Shown here: piece by piece, positions 1 to 7,345 of the stretch
How the letters are laid out: every line of letters starts with the position of its first letter
How positions within the stretch are numbered: the first letter of the stretch is position 1
Assembly (NCBI GenBank): GCA_030830945.1
Contig: JAURLY010000074.1
Span: forward strand, 1 to 8,380
Source of the DNA: Gammaproteobacteria bacterium
GTDB lineage: Bacteria > Pseudomonadota > Gammaproteobacteria > Pseudomonadales > GM7GCV1
Reading direction: 5' to 3'
Length of the DNA: 8,380 bases
Made by a program: the position numbers and the translations under genes
Notes under the pieces: model-generated
What the model was told of the DNA's origin: nothing
The model's database searches: none
What the model saw: the letters and a program-made list of their open reading frames with translations, nothing else

Positions 1-500
1 GTGGTCTGCGAGGTGGCACCGTAAAATCCAGTATTGGTCTAGGCATGTTATTGATGGACGGTATAGGCGATACCTTGAGAGTTTCCTTGGCGGCTGATCC
101 TGTGGAAGAAGTAAAAGTGGGCTGGGATATGCTCAAAAGCCTCAAGTTGCGATCTAAAGGTGTTAACTTCATTGCTTGTCCAAGCTGCTCCAGACAGAAC
201 TTTGATGTCATTAAAACCATGAACGAGCTGGAAATGCGTCTCGAAGATATTGATACGCCAGTCGATGTAGCGGTTATTGGTTGCTATGTAAATGGCCCGG
301 GGGAGTCCAAGGAAGTCGAGATTGGCGTGACCGGATCTTCGCCCCAAAGTTTGATTTACATTGATGGCAAGCCGCATCACAAGGTTGATTCCAGTAAGGT
401 GCTGGATGAAATGGAATCCCTTATACGTGCCCGGGCAGCCCAAAAAGCCAAACAAAAACAAGAGCTTGATGAGAAGTTAATTGCATCAAGCGGCCATTAA
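1..500 (+). CDS. ispG: 4-hydroxy-3-methylbut-2-en-1-yl diphosphate synthase (3' part)
   Basis: IspG (GcpE) is the [4Fe-4S] enzyme of the penultimate MEP-pathway step, converting methylerythritol cyclodiphosphate to HMBPP in the cytoplasm. The gene is cut by the window start; the reading frame is open from base 3 (GLRGGTVKSSIGLG...) and ends at TAA 498-500, so an internal ATG at 45 is not the true start. What remains is the C-terminal ferredoxin-like domain. The three cluster cysteines are visible: the CPSC pair at 177-179 and 186-188, and the cysteine of GCYVNGPGE at 282-284. The glutamate of that motif (303-305), which supplies the fourth ligand in characterised IspG, is also present. The tail is rich in Lys and Gln. 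hisS follows after 19 bases, as in E. coli, so cotranscription is likely. Identification is secure. Confidence 0.97.
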   Translation, partial: GLRGGTVKSSIGLGMLLMDGIGDTLRVSLAADPVEEVKVGWDMLKSLKLRSKGVNFIACPSCSRQNFDVIKTMNELEMRLEDIDTPVDVAVIGCYVNGPGESKEVEIGVTGSSPQSLIYIDGKPHHKVDSSKVLDEMESLIRARAAQKAKQKQELDEKLIASSGH

Positions 501-519
501 ATGATTCAAGACTGAACCT

Positions 520-1785
520 GTGTCCAAAATTCAATCCATTCGCGGCATGAATGATTTAGTGCCGCCGCAGTCGGCTCGTTGGCAAATAGTGGAAGCCATC
601 GTCGCCGATGTTCTCTGTCAGTACGCTTTTCAGGAAGTACGTTTCCCCATTTTGGAAAAAACTGAATTATTTCAGCGAACCATCGGTGAAGTAACAGATA
701 TCGTTGAGAAGGAGATGTACAGCTTTGAGGATCGCAATGGCGATAACCTTACGTTGCGCCCTGAGGGCACCGCTGGATGCGTTCGCGCATGCATTCAAAA
801 CGGATTGCTGGATCGCTCCCAGCGCCTTTGGTACACCGGGCCCATGTTTCGCCATGAGCGCCCTCAGAAAGGTCGTTTGAGACAGTTCCACCAATTTGGT
901 GTTGAAGTGTTCGGTATAGAAGGCCCTGATGTTGATGCAGAGTTGATAGCCGTGACAGCGAGGATTTGGGCTGAACTGGGTGTGGCAGATGCGGTCACCC
1001 TGGAGCTCAATTCCCTTGGAACCGCAGAATCCCGTTTAGCCCACCGGGAAGCACTGGTGGAATACCTAAAAAAGGTTCGTGATCAGCTGGATGAAGACAG
1101 TTTGCGACGACTTGAGACCAACCCTCTTAGGATTCTGGACTCCAAGAATCCCGAAATTCAAAAGCTTATAGCAGATGCTCCAAGCCTAATGGAGTTCACG
1201 GATGAGGATTCGAAGGAACACTTTGAGCAACTTAAATCTCATCTTGATAATCTCGGCATAGCTTATCGCGTAAATACCAATCTCGTTCGAGGATTGGATT
1301 ATTACAGCCGAACGGTTTTTGAGTGGGTAACAGATAGGCTCGGAGCGCAGGGAACGGTTTGCGGTGGTGGTCGTTATGACGGACTTGTCGAACAGCTTGG
1401 CGGGCGAGCAACACCTGCGCTTGGTTTTGGCATGGGCATAGAGCGCCTGATCTTATTGGTGGAAGAAGTGAATCCAGGATTGTTTTCAGAAGAATCAGAA
1501 GCCGATATATATGTCATTTATGACGAAATTGCTGCGTCGGAAGCTCTGCGTCTGGCTGAACAGGTTCGGGACGAAATACCTTATCTTCGTGTCCAATACC
1601 ACTGTGGTGGTGGCAGTTTTAAAAGCCAGTTCAAGAAAGCTGATAAAAGCGGTGCCAACGTTGCCCTCATTTTAGGCGGCAATGAAATGCAATCGGGCGA
1701 AGTAACAATGAAGTATTTAAGAGATGATCGCGAGCAGGAGACTCTGTCTCTAGAGGACTTATGTGAAAGGTTGCGTTCTGATTAG
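520..1785 (+). CDS. hisS: Histidine--tRNA ligase
   Basis: Class II aminoacyl-tRNA synthetase that activates histidine and charges tRNA-His; a cytoplasmic homodimer in this family. The product is 421 residues against 424 in E. coli. Visible signatures are IRGMNDLVPP near the N terminus, TLRPEGT (78-84), motif 2 with MFRHERPQKGRLRQF (109-123), the histidine-specific RGLDYYSRTVFEW (257-269) and motif 3 LGFGMGIERL (301-310). The anticodon-binding domain follows from about residue 328 and includes HCGGGSFKSQFKKADKSGA. The start is GTG at 520, giving (M)SKIQSIRGMND, which matches the family N terminus; the next in-frame ATG (547) would remove conserved residues. No clear Shine-Dalgarno precedes it, so reinitiation after ispG is plausible. 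Followed by terminator-like hairpins. Confidence 0.97.
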   Translation: MSKIQSIRGMNDLVPPQSARWQIVEAIVADVLCQYAFQEVRFPILEKTELFQRTIGEVTDIVEKEMYSFEDRNGDNLTLRPEGTAGCVRACIQNGLLDRSQRLWYTGPMFRHERPQKGRLRQFHQFGVEVFGIEGPDVDAELIAVTARIWAELGVADAVTLELNSLGTAESRLAHREALVEYLKKVRDQLDEDSLRRLETNPLRILDSKNPEIQKLIADAPSLMEFTDEDSKEHFEQLKSHLDNLGIAYRVNTNLVRGLDYYSRTVFEWVTDRLGAQGTVCGGGRYDGLVEQLGGRATPALGFGMGIERLILLVEEVNPGLFSEESEADIYVIYDEIAASEALRLAEQVRDEIPYLRVQYHCGGGSFKSQFKKADKSGANVALILGGNEMQSGEVTMKYLRDDREQETLSLEDLCERLRSD

Positions 1786-1811
1786 GTCGCAAGCATCATA
1801 GCGACCTTTTT
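1784..1811 (+). terminator. Probable Rho-independent terminator after hisS
   Basis: AGGTCGC (1784-1790) pairs perfectly with GCGACCT (1801-1807) around a 10-base loop, followed directly by a run of five T (1807-1811). The left arm begins inside the hisS TAG stop. The loop is long and the T run short, so partial termination is more likely than complete. Confidence 0.6.
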
Positions 1812-1814
1812 CAT

Positions 1815-1850
1815 GGCCTGAGATTTTGTCTCAGGCCGAATTTATTTATT
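1815..1850 (+). terminator. Second stem-loop, terminator or RNA-end structure
   Basis: GGCCTGAGA (1815-1823) pairs perfectly with TCTCAGGCC (1829-1837) around a TTTTG loop: a 9-bp stem with a short loop, more stable than the hairpin just upstream. The tail (1838-1850) is AT-rich with interrupted T runs, not a clean U tract. It may act with the first hairpin as a tandem terminator or protect an mRNA 3' end. Confidence 0.55.
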
Positions 1851-1871
1851 TTGCAGGGTTTTTCAGCCCGT

Positions 1872-1890
1872 CAAAGGTTAGCCTTTGGAG
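1872..1890 (+). promoter_or_regulatory. yfgM ribosome binding site next to a small hairpin
   Basis: GGAG at 1887-1890 is a good Shine-Dalgarno 8 bases before GTG 1899 and decides that start. CAAAGG (1872-1877) can pair with CCTTTG (1882-1887) over a TTAG loop, and the right arm covers the first G of the site. Whether the hairpin modulates translation is speculation. Confidence 0.45.
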
Positions 1891-1898
1891 ATAATTTT

Positions 1899-2582
1899 GT
1901 GAGTGATATTCGTTCAGAAGAACAAGAACAACTTGAAGCAATAAAATATTGGTTTAAGCAGAATGCTTTTGCCATTTTGGGCGCATTGCTCGTGGCTAGC
2001 GGTATATTTTACGGGCCGGATTTATACAAGTCGTACAAAAACAGCAAAATTTGGCCTGTTTCAGATATGTACACTGAGTTAAATGCGGCTTTATCCCAAG
2101 CTTCTGTAGCCCCCGAAATTACCGAGCAACAGATGTCAGTAGTGAGGGAACTAACTGACTCCCTGGTACAGAACTATCCGGATACCCATTACGCTTTTCT
2201 TGCCAGCCTGGCGGATGCGGGGTTAAACGTGCAGCAAGGCAATTACTCGATCGCCAAAGAGCGACTGGAGTGGGCAGTGCAACAAGCCGAAGCAGTTGCA
2301 GATTTGCAATTAGCCAACTATCGCCTCGCTTTGGTTGAAGCCCAGCTGGGCGAGACAGATGCAGCACTGGATCGATTGTCTGGCGCCAACCCCCAATTTG
2401 CGCCACTTTACGCTGCAGCCAGAGGTGATATTTGCGCCACCCTTGGACAGCGTGATCAAGCGATAAGTGCTTATGAAGAGGCTCTTGTAGGAATGGCTGG
2501 GGAAAACTCAGTCCAAAGCAATACGGTTCAGCTTAAATTAAACGGTTTGCGCACTGGCGCCGGTGCGATCACGCAAGAATAA
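1899..2582 (+). CDS. yfgM: YfgM-like TPR protein, ancillary SecYEG translocon factor
   Basis: In E. coli YfgM is an inner-membrane protein with a periplasmic tetratricopeptide domain that associates with PpiD and the SecYEG translocon and helps hand over secreted proteins. This 227-residue product has the family layout: a short acidic, Gln-rich cytoplasmic N terminus (SDIRSEEQEQLEAIKYWFKQN), one membrane segment at about 22-38, then an Ala/Leu-rich helical periplasmic region with TPR-like helices up to the end. I chose GTG at 1899 because GGAG (1887-1890) lies 8 bases upstream and the protein then begins as family members do; a TTG at 1851 in the same frame lacks such a site and overlaps the hairpin tail. 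It lies between hisS and bamB as in E. coli. The exact molecular role in this organism is inferred from family and synteny. Confidence 0.9.
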   Translation: MSDIRSEEQEQLEAIKYWFKQNAFAILGALLVASGIFYGPDLYKSYKNSKIWPVSDMYTELNAALSQASVAPEITEQQMSVVRELTDSLVQNYPDTHYAFLASLADAGLNVQQGNYSIAKERLEWAVQQAEAVADLQLANYRLALVEAQLGETDAALDRLSGANPQFAPLYAAARGDICATLGQRDQAISAYEEALVGMAGENSVQSNTVQLKLNGLRTGAGAITQE

Positions 2583-2658
2583 ACTTTTACATAAATTAAT
2601 GGTCCCAAGAGTCGACATTTCCCTTCGTATAAAAAAGAAGCAAGCACAGGATCCCAAG

Positions 2659-3852
2659 ATGAGCTATTTGAAACACCTCCTTCTGCTGCCAACATTGTTG
2701 GTGCTTGCCTCTTGTAGCTTTTTTGGCTCAGGCGATCTGGATCTTACAGAGCCGGTTGATCTGGAGAATTTTGACGAGCAGATCAGAATTAATCGCGTCT
2801 GGCGCCATGATATTGGCAAAGGCCCAGGAGATATTCATCCAGTTGTATATCCTGCAATCGATGGCAATCAACTGTTTGTTGGAGATCATGCGGGACAAGT
2901 TACCGCAATAGACCTAACCACAGGTAGGCGCCTTTGGCGCGCAGAAATTGATGATGTAGAGATCACAGGAGCCACCGGGGCAGGCGGAGACATCGTCGTC
3001 GTTGGTACCAATGAAGGTGAAGTGATTGCACTCAGTCAAGCAGATGGCAGTGAGCTATGGCGTACCAAGGTATCCAGCGAAGTACTCACTGCACCAGCGA
3101 CCAACGGCAACGTTGTGGTAGTTGTCAGTGTTGATGGGAAAGTGCGCGGTCTTAGTGCCACTGACGGATCCGAGATGTGGCTGGCTGACTCAATATTGCC
3201 GCTTCTTTCGGTAAGAGGTAATGCGCCTCCACTAATAGTTAGCAGTTTGCCTGGCCCAAATTTTGCCGGGTTGCCAGTGGTTTTTATTGCCCAGGACAGT
3301 GGCAAGGTTGCTGCTTACAGTTTGCGTGACGGCATTCAAATATGGGAAGCCAGGGTCGCGGTGCCCGAAGGTCAAACAGACCTGGAGCGAATGGTGGATA
3401 TTGATGGCATTCCTCTTTATCACAGCGGCAGCCTTTACGCCGTGTCATACCAGGGCGGATTAATGGCCATAAATCCCCTAAATGGACAACCTGTATGGTT
3501 CCAGGATGCATCCAGTAATGTTGGCCCCAGTGCTTTTGCCGGAAGTTTGGTTATTACCCAGGATGACGGCACAGTGAAAGCATTTAATGCGTCTGCCGGC
3601 TCGGAGTTCTGGTCTACTGATGAATACGCCTACAGGGGATTAAATCAGTCTGTAACGACCAGTAACTATGTTGTATTTGCAGATTTTGAGGGTTATCTAC
3701 ATTTCTTGAGCCGCCGTACCGGGCAGACTGTCGGGCGTATCAAGGTAGATGGATCAGGTGTTCGATCACCGACTATGCTTTATAACGATCACTTCATTGT
3801 CCTGGATAATTCTGGTGACATTTCAGCGTATAGTGTGACCGAGCTCGACTAA
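2659..3852 (+). CDS. bamB: Outer membrane protein assembly factor BamB (lipoprotein)
   Basis: BamB is the beta-propeller lipoprotein of the BAM complex; it binds BamA and assists insertion of outer-membrane barrels. The 397-residue product (E. coli 392) starts with a lipoprotein signal peptide, MSYLKHLLLLPTLLVLASC, with lipobox LASC and lipidated Cys19. Ser at +2 predicts outer-membrane sorting. PQQ-type propeller repeats follow, for example GTNEGEVIALSQADGSELW (117-134 region) and VSVDGKVRGLSATDGSEMW. The loops that contact BamA in E. coli are recognisable: LSVRG (183-187) for LSLRG, and DID (247-249) for DVD. ATG 2659 is chosen because AGGA (2648-2651) lies 7 bases upstream and the signal peptide begins there; an in-frame GTG at 2563 would overlap yfgM and put 32 charged residues before the signal peptide. 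der begins 19 bases downstream. Confidence 0.96.
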   Translation: MSYLKHLLLLPTLLVLASCSFFGSGDLDLTEPVDLENFDEQIRINRVWRHDIGKGPGDIHPVVYPAIDGNQLFVGDHAGQVTAIDLTTGRRLWRAEIDDVEITGATGAGGDIVVVGTNEGEVIALSQADGSELWRTKVSSEVLTAPATNGNVVVVVSVDGKVRGLSATDGSEMWLADSILPLLSVRGNAPPLIVSSLPGPNFAGLPVVFIAQDSGKVAAYSLRDGIQIWEARVAVPEGQTDLERMVDIDGIPLYHSGSLYAVSYQGGLMAINPLNGQPVWFQDASSNVGPSAFAGSLVITQDDGTVKAFNASAGSEFWSTDEYAYRGLNQSVTTSNYVVFADFEGYLHFLSRRTGQTVGRIKVDGSGVRSPTMLYNDHFIVLDNSGDISAYSVTELD

Positions 3853-3871
3853 ACGCCCGAATAAAAAAACT

Positions 3872-5263
3872 ATGATTCCTGTTATCGCACTTGTCGGCCG
3901 TCCAAACGTCGGCAAGTCTACCCTGTTTAATCGCCTTACCCGAACCAGAGAAGCCCTGGTAGCTAACTTTGCCGGTCTCACTCGTGATCGCAAGTATGGC
4001 GAAGCCATTTTGGCGGAAACCCGTTGTATCGTTATTGATACTGGTGGGATTACAGGTTTTGAAGAAGGCATCGAAGAAGCCATGGCCGAGCAGTCGTTAA
4101 AAGCGATAGACGAAGCAGATGCGGTGGTTTTCCTGGTAGATGCCCGTGAAGGGCTGACTGCGGATGATGAACGCCTGGCTACCGAATTGCGCAAAAAGAA
4201 AGAGAAAGTCTTCTTGGTCGCCAACAAGGTTGATGGTGTTGATGCCAACATGATTATTGGAGAATTCTATAGCCTTGGTTTAGGTGAGGTATATCAGATT
4301 AGTGCCAGTCATGGACGCGGCGTTAAACAACTGGAAGTGGATATAGCCCAAAGCTTTCCCGAAGCATTGCCCAGCGAGGAGCCAGAACCGGATGGTATCC
4401 GTATCGCTGTCATTGGTAGGCCTAATGTGGGCAAATCCACTCTGGTAAACCGATTGCTGGGTGAAGATCGAGTGGTTGTTTACGATCAGCCAGGCACTAC
4501 CCGAGACAGTGTGTATATCGATTACGAGCGTAACGGTGAGGAATACATCTTGATAGACACCGCAGGTGTCCGGCGCAGGAAAAACGTCAAGCTTGCGGTC
4601 GAAAAATTCTCAATAGTGAAAACACTCAAGGCAATTGATGATGCCAACGTCGTGATTTTACTTATGGATGCCCAGGAGGGTGTTGTCGATCAGGATCTGC
4701 ACTTAATGGGGCAGGTTATTCAATCAGGGCGCGCACTGGTTGTTGCCTTGAACAAGTGGGATGGCATGGACCCAGATGACCGTGGCTGGGTTAAAAGTGA
4801 ATTGGATCGCCGTCTGCGCTTTATCGATTTTGCGGATATTCATTTTATTTCGGCGCTACACGGTACGGGTGTGGGGCATCTGTATGATTCCATCCACAAA
4901 GCCTATGAAAGTGCGACACATGTTATGTCGACGTCGCGCCTTACCCGAATTTTGGAAGATGCGATTTCCGAACATCCATTGCCTTTGGTGCGAGGCCGAA
5001 GGATTAAGCTTCGCTATGCGCATACTGGTGGTCATAACCCACCGATTATCGTTATTCATGGCAATCAGGTGAAAGATATACCTGGGCACTACGTCCGCTA
5101 TCTCGAAAAGAAATTTCGTGATGTCCTGGGGCTTCACGGCACACCGGTAAAACTGGAGTTTCGTGCTGGTGAAAATCCGTTTGAAGGCAGAAAGAACAAG
5201 CTTACCCAGCGTCAAGTCATTAAAAAGCGACGCTTGATGAAACACGTCAAGAAAAAGAAATAA
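3872..5263 (+). CDS. der: Ribosome biogenesis GTPase Der (EngA)
   Basis: Der is the double-GTPase needed for late maturation of the 50S ribosomal subunit. The 463-residue product (E. coli 490) has the full family architecture. G domain 1 shows GRPNVGKST (9-17), DTGG (56-59), NKVD (118-121) and SAS (144-146). An acidic linker (about 164-175) leads to G domain 2 with GRPNVGKST (182-190), DTAG (229-232), NKWD (294-297) and SAL (327-329). The C-terminal KH-like domain spans about 350-440. The protein ends in a strongly basic tail, KKRRLMKHVKKKK, suited to rRNA contact. The ATG lies in a short A-rich 19-base gap after bamB with only a weak ribosome binding site. It is the last member of the conserved hisS-yfgM-bamB-der block and is followed by a hairpin. 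Identification is secure. Confidence 0.98.
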   Translation: MIPVIALVGRPNVGKSTLFNRLTRTREALVANFAGLTRDRKYGEAILAETRCIVIDTGGITGFEEGIEEAMAEQSLKAIDEADAVVFLVDAREGLTADDERLATELRKKKEKVFLVANKVDGVDANMIIGEFYSLGLGEVYQISASHGRGVKQLEVDIAQSFPEALPSEEPEPDGIRIAVIGRPNVGKSTLVNRLLGEDRVVVYDQPGTTRDSVYIDYERNGEEYILIDTAGVRRRKNVKLAVEKFSIVKTLKAIDDANVVILLMDAQEGVVDQDLHLMGQVIQSGRALVVALNKWDGMDPDDRGWVKSELDRRLRFIDFADIHFISALHGTGVGHLYDSIHKAYESATHVMSTSRLTRILEDAISEHPLPLVRGRRIKLRYAHTGGHNPPIIVIHGNQVKDIPGHYVRYLEKKFRDVLGLHGTPVKLEFRAGENPFEGRKNKLTQRQVIKKRRLMKHVKKKK

Positions 5264-5290
5264 CGTCCAAGACCAGTATGGTGTTTGGGC

Positions 5291-5326
5291 CCTGCCACTG
5301 TTTGTGGCAGGATTAACGACTGTTTT
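5291..5326 (+). terminator. Stem-loop after der, possible weak terminator
   Basis: CCTGCCAC (5291-5298) pairs perfectly with GTGGCAGG (5304-5311) over a TGTTT loop. The T run (5322-5326) begins about 11 bases beyond the stem instead of directly after it, so this is not a textbook intrinsic terminator. It may be an attenuator or a processing/stability element between der and the next gene, which is only 77 bases from the der stop. Confidence 0.4.
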
Positions 5327-5340
5327 TCAGGGAAACCCTC

Positions 5341-6009
5341 ATGGAAATGAACGAACTTGCCAGTCTGATTGCGCTTACCCTTGGGGTAGGCTGGGCCAGT
5401 GGAATTAACCTGTATGCAGCGGTTTTGGCCTTGGGGCTGGCTGGCGCAACGGGCTACGCAGATCTTCCCGAACAACTTGAAATTATTCAAGATCCCATGG
5501 TCATTATGGCTGCGGGAATAATGTATTTTGCCCAATTCACGGCCGACAAAATCCCTGGCGTAGATACCGGCTGGGATGCCCTCCATACGTTTATTCGTCT
5601 GCCGGCTGGAGCACTACTGGCTTCTGGTATGGTTGGCGATCAGGGTGCCGCGCTGCAATTGGCTGCGGGGCTAGTAGGCGGTAGCCTTGCTGCGGCTAGC
5701 CATGCCACCAAATCGGGAACGCGGGTGTTAATCAATACCAGCCCGGAACCTTTTAGTAATTGGGCGGCTTCTTTCACAGAAGACATAGCCGTATTTTCAG
5801 GTGTTTGGCTAATGCTTAATCATCCCTGGATTTATATAGGCTTATTGGTAATTTTCCTTTTATTGCTTATCTGGCTTCTACCCAAAATGTGGCGTGCAAT
5901 CCGCTATTTCTTTGATCGATTGGCGGCATTCTTTGGCGGTGAAAAGCCGACGCCGCTGTCACCTGATGAAGCACATATTATTTCCCTGCCACACCGACCC
6001 GAACCCTGA
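5341..6009 (+). CDS. DUF4126 family multi-pass membrane protein
   Basis: A 222-residue protein matching what I know of the DUF4126 family; its biochemical function is not established and I assign none. Family-like motifs are GINLYAAVLALGL (21-33) and the block ADKIPGVDTGWDALHTFIR (68-86), followed by PAGALLASG. Hydrophobic, Gly/Ala-rich segments lie at about 8-35, 52-66, 86-98 and 103-120, and a very hydrophobic C-terminal one at 163-180, so I predict an inner-membrane protein with four or five segments. After the last segment comes a basic stretch (PKMWRAIRYFFDRL) and a Pro-rich hydrophilic tail that should be cytoplasmic by the positive-inside rule. AGGGA (5329-5333) is a good Shine-Dalgarno 7 bases before the ATG. 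recX starts 3 bases after its stop, so the two are probably cotranscribed. The conserved Asp/His/Arg in the central block could be functional, but this is inference. Confidence 0.85.
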   Translation: MEMNELASLIALTLGVGWASGINLYAAVLALGLAGATGYADLPEQLEIIQDPMVIMAAGIMYFAQFTADKIPGVDTGWDALHTFIRLPAGALLASGMVGDQGAALQLAAGLVGGSLAAASHATKSGTRVLINTSPEPFSNWAASFTEDIAVFSGVWLMLNHPWIYIGLLVIFLLLLIWLLPKMWRAIRYFFDRLAAFFGGEKPTPLSPDEAHIISLPHRPEP

Positions 6010-6012
6010 TTT

Positions 6013-6462
6013 ATGACAGAAGGGCCGGAGAAGGATTATCAGCGGGCACGGTTGTCTGCGATGAACATGCTGGCTAGACGTGAGCAATCACGTAAAGAGC
6101 TGGAAAACAAACTCGGTACCCGTTTTGAAGCTGATGTAATTAACCGGGTTTTAGATGACCTGAAAAGTGAAGGTCTGCAGTCAGATCAACGTTTTCTGGA
6201 GAGCTTTGTCTCCTCCCGAATAAATCGTGGACAAGGGCCGTTAAAAATTTCCTATGAATTGCGTAACAAGGGCATTGCTATGGAAGCTATTGCAGATCAG
6301 TTAGAGCCATACGCTGAAAATTGGTTGGAGATAGCCAAATATGTTCTTGAGCGTAAATTTGGAGAAGAACCTCCCGCCGATTATAAAGAGCGGCAAAAGC
6401 GGCAACGTTTTATTGCCAGTCGTGGTTTCCCCAACGATGTCTGCTATAAACTTTTTGACTAA
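6013..6462 (+). CDS. recX: Regulatory protein RecX
   Basis: RecX binds RecA filaments and modulates recombination and the SOS response. The 149-residue product (E. coli 166) shows the all-helical RecX repeat pattern: RARLSAMNMLARREQSRKELENKL near the N terminus (split over residues 11-34), a central DDLKSEGLQSDQRFLESFVSSRINRG region and the C-terminal RQRFIASRGFPNDVCYKLF ending typical of the family. The ATG at 6013 follows the DUF4126 stop by 3 bases and has no clear Shine-Dalgarno, pointing to translational coupling; an internal ATG at 6061 would cut into the first conserved helix. recA is not beside it here, unlike the common recA-recX pair. Its TAA (6460-6462) overlaps the stop of the convergent amidase gene. 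I see no LexA-box-like site immediately upstream. Confidence 0.92.
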   Translation: MTEGPEKDYQRARLSAMNMLARREQSRKELENKLGTRFEADVINRVLDDLKSEGLQSDQRFLESFVSSRINRGQGPLKISYELRNKGIAMEAIADQLEPYAENWLEIAKYVLERKFGEEPPADYKERQKRQRFIASRGFPNDVCYKLFD

Positions 6463-7313
6463 AACTTAAGTTCGAATTCATCGGCGTCTTGCCATACCGG
6501 GAATTTGGTTTTGAATTCATGCAATGCTTCCGCATCCAATTGTTCTGTTTGAACAAATGGAATACCGGGTTGGTCGTCAATTAGCAAATTGCCTTTAAAA
6601 TCCACCAGCATGGAATCACCTCCATACTCAACACCGTTGCCATCCGTTCCAATACGGTTGACACCGGCGACATAGGCTTGATTTTCGACAGCTCGTGCCT
6701 GCAAAAGAAGACGCCATGGATTTCGTCTTGCCGCTGGCCAATTCGCCACACAAAGAAGAAGATCGTAGTCATTTTGATTTCGGCAAAAAACCGGAAAACG
6801 CAAGTCGTAGCAGGTGGTTAATAGTATTTTCCAGTCCAGATAATTGATCACAACACGTTTGTCGCCCGCTCTGTAATGTTCGTGTTCGCCGCCCATCTGA
6901 AACAAATGACGTTTATCGTAAAACTCTATGGTGCCGTCGTGACGGGCAAATAGCTGACGATTTGTGTGCGAGCCATCCGGGTGTAATGCAGCAATGCTGC
7001 CAGCGATGGCGCATTTACATTCTTCTGCAAGACCAAGCATCCATTCGCCAGTGACACTAGGTGATGCACATTCCGGCATTTCTTCAGGGTGCATGGTAAA
7101 CCCTGAAGTAAACATTTCTGGCAGGACAATGAGCTCGGTTTTTCCTTTAAGTGGTTTAATTAGTTTTGACAGGTTTTCCCTATTTTTTTCGGGCTCATGC
7201 CATACCAAATCGGTCTGTATCAGACTGATTCGCATGTTGCGAACAGGGCTGGTGGCAAGGTCTGGCACATTTTCGGGCGCAGACGGTTGGTTGATATCGT
7301 CTGGATCTACCAT
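6459..7313 (-). CDS. Carbon-nitrogen hydrolase, YafV-type omega-amidase
   Basis: Nitrilase-superfamily amidase closely resembling E. coli YafV, an omega-amidase that hydrolyses alpha-ketoglutaramate or alpha-ketosuccinamate to the keto-acid and ammonia (metabolite repair / methionine salvage). The catalytic triad is visible: Glu66 in VLPEMFTSGF, Lys134 in FYDKRHLF and Cys168 in CYDLRFP. Other shared blocks are NDYDLLLCVANWPAARR, QARAVENQAYVAGVNRIGTDGNG and the terminal FPVWQDADEF. From ATG 7313 the product is 284 residues, about 28 longer than YafV; a second ATG at 7235 (MRISLIQTDLVWHEP) gives 258 residues, the usual length. The 26-residue extension is polar and Pro-rich; neither start has a strong Shine-Dalgarno, so the start is uncertain. 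A promoter lies about 40-70 bases upstream of 7313. Specificity is inferred from similarity. Confidence 0.93.
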   Translation of the reverse strand: MVDPDDINQPSAPENVPDLATSPVRNMRISLIQTDLVWHEPEKNRENLSKLIKPLKGKTELIVLPEMFTSGFTMHPEEMPECASPSVTGEWMLGLAEECKCAIAGSIAALHPDGSHTNRQLFARHDGTIEFYDKRHLFQMGGEHEHYRAGDKRVVINYLDWKILLTTCYDLRFPVFCRNQNDYDLLLCVANWPAARRNPWRLLLQARAVENQAYVAGVNRIGTDGNGVEYGGDSMLVDFKGNLLIDDQPGIPFVQTEQLDAEALHEFKTKFPVWQDADEFELKF

Positions 7314-7345
7314 GCTGCTTCATTCTTTATATTGGTGCGAATATT

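Noticed and set aside
48..461. 137-residue - strand open frame antisense to ispG
   Set aside because: It lies wholly inside the conserved ispG coding region and its translation shows no recognisable domain; a reading-frame shadow.
1851..1898. TTG start for yfgM
   Set aside because: No Shine-Dalgarno, overlaps terminator-like sequence and the added residues do not resemble the family N terminus.
2586..2633. Possible promoter before bamB (TTTACA at 2586 and TATAAA at 2628)
   Set aside because: The two elements are 36 bases apart, far beyond the 16-18 needed, and neither has a proper partner.
2563..2658. In-frame upstream extension of bamB from GTG 2563
   Set aside because: It would place 32 mostly basic residues before a clean lipoprotein signal peptide and overlap yfgM; ATG 2659 has a better ribosome binding site.
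3823..4251. 142-residue - strand open frame opposite the start of der
   Set aside because: Ser/Arg/Thr-rich low-complexity translation, antisense to the conserved first G domain of der; a shadow.
4856..5586. Two - strand open frames (4856-5245 and 5212-5586) across the end of der and the start of the DUF4126 gene
   Set aside because: Both overlap well-supported genes, overlap one another and have no domain-like sequence.
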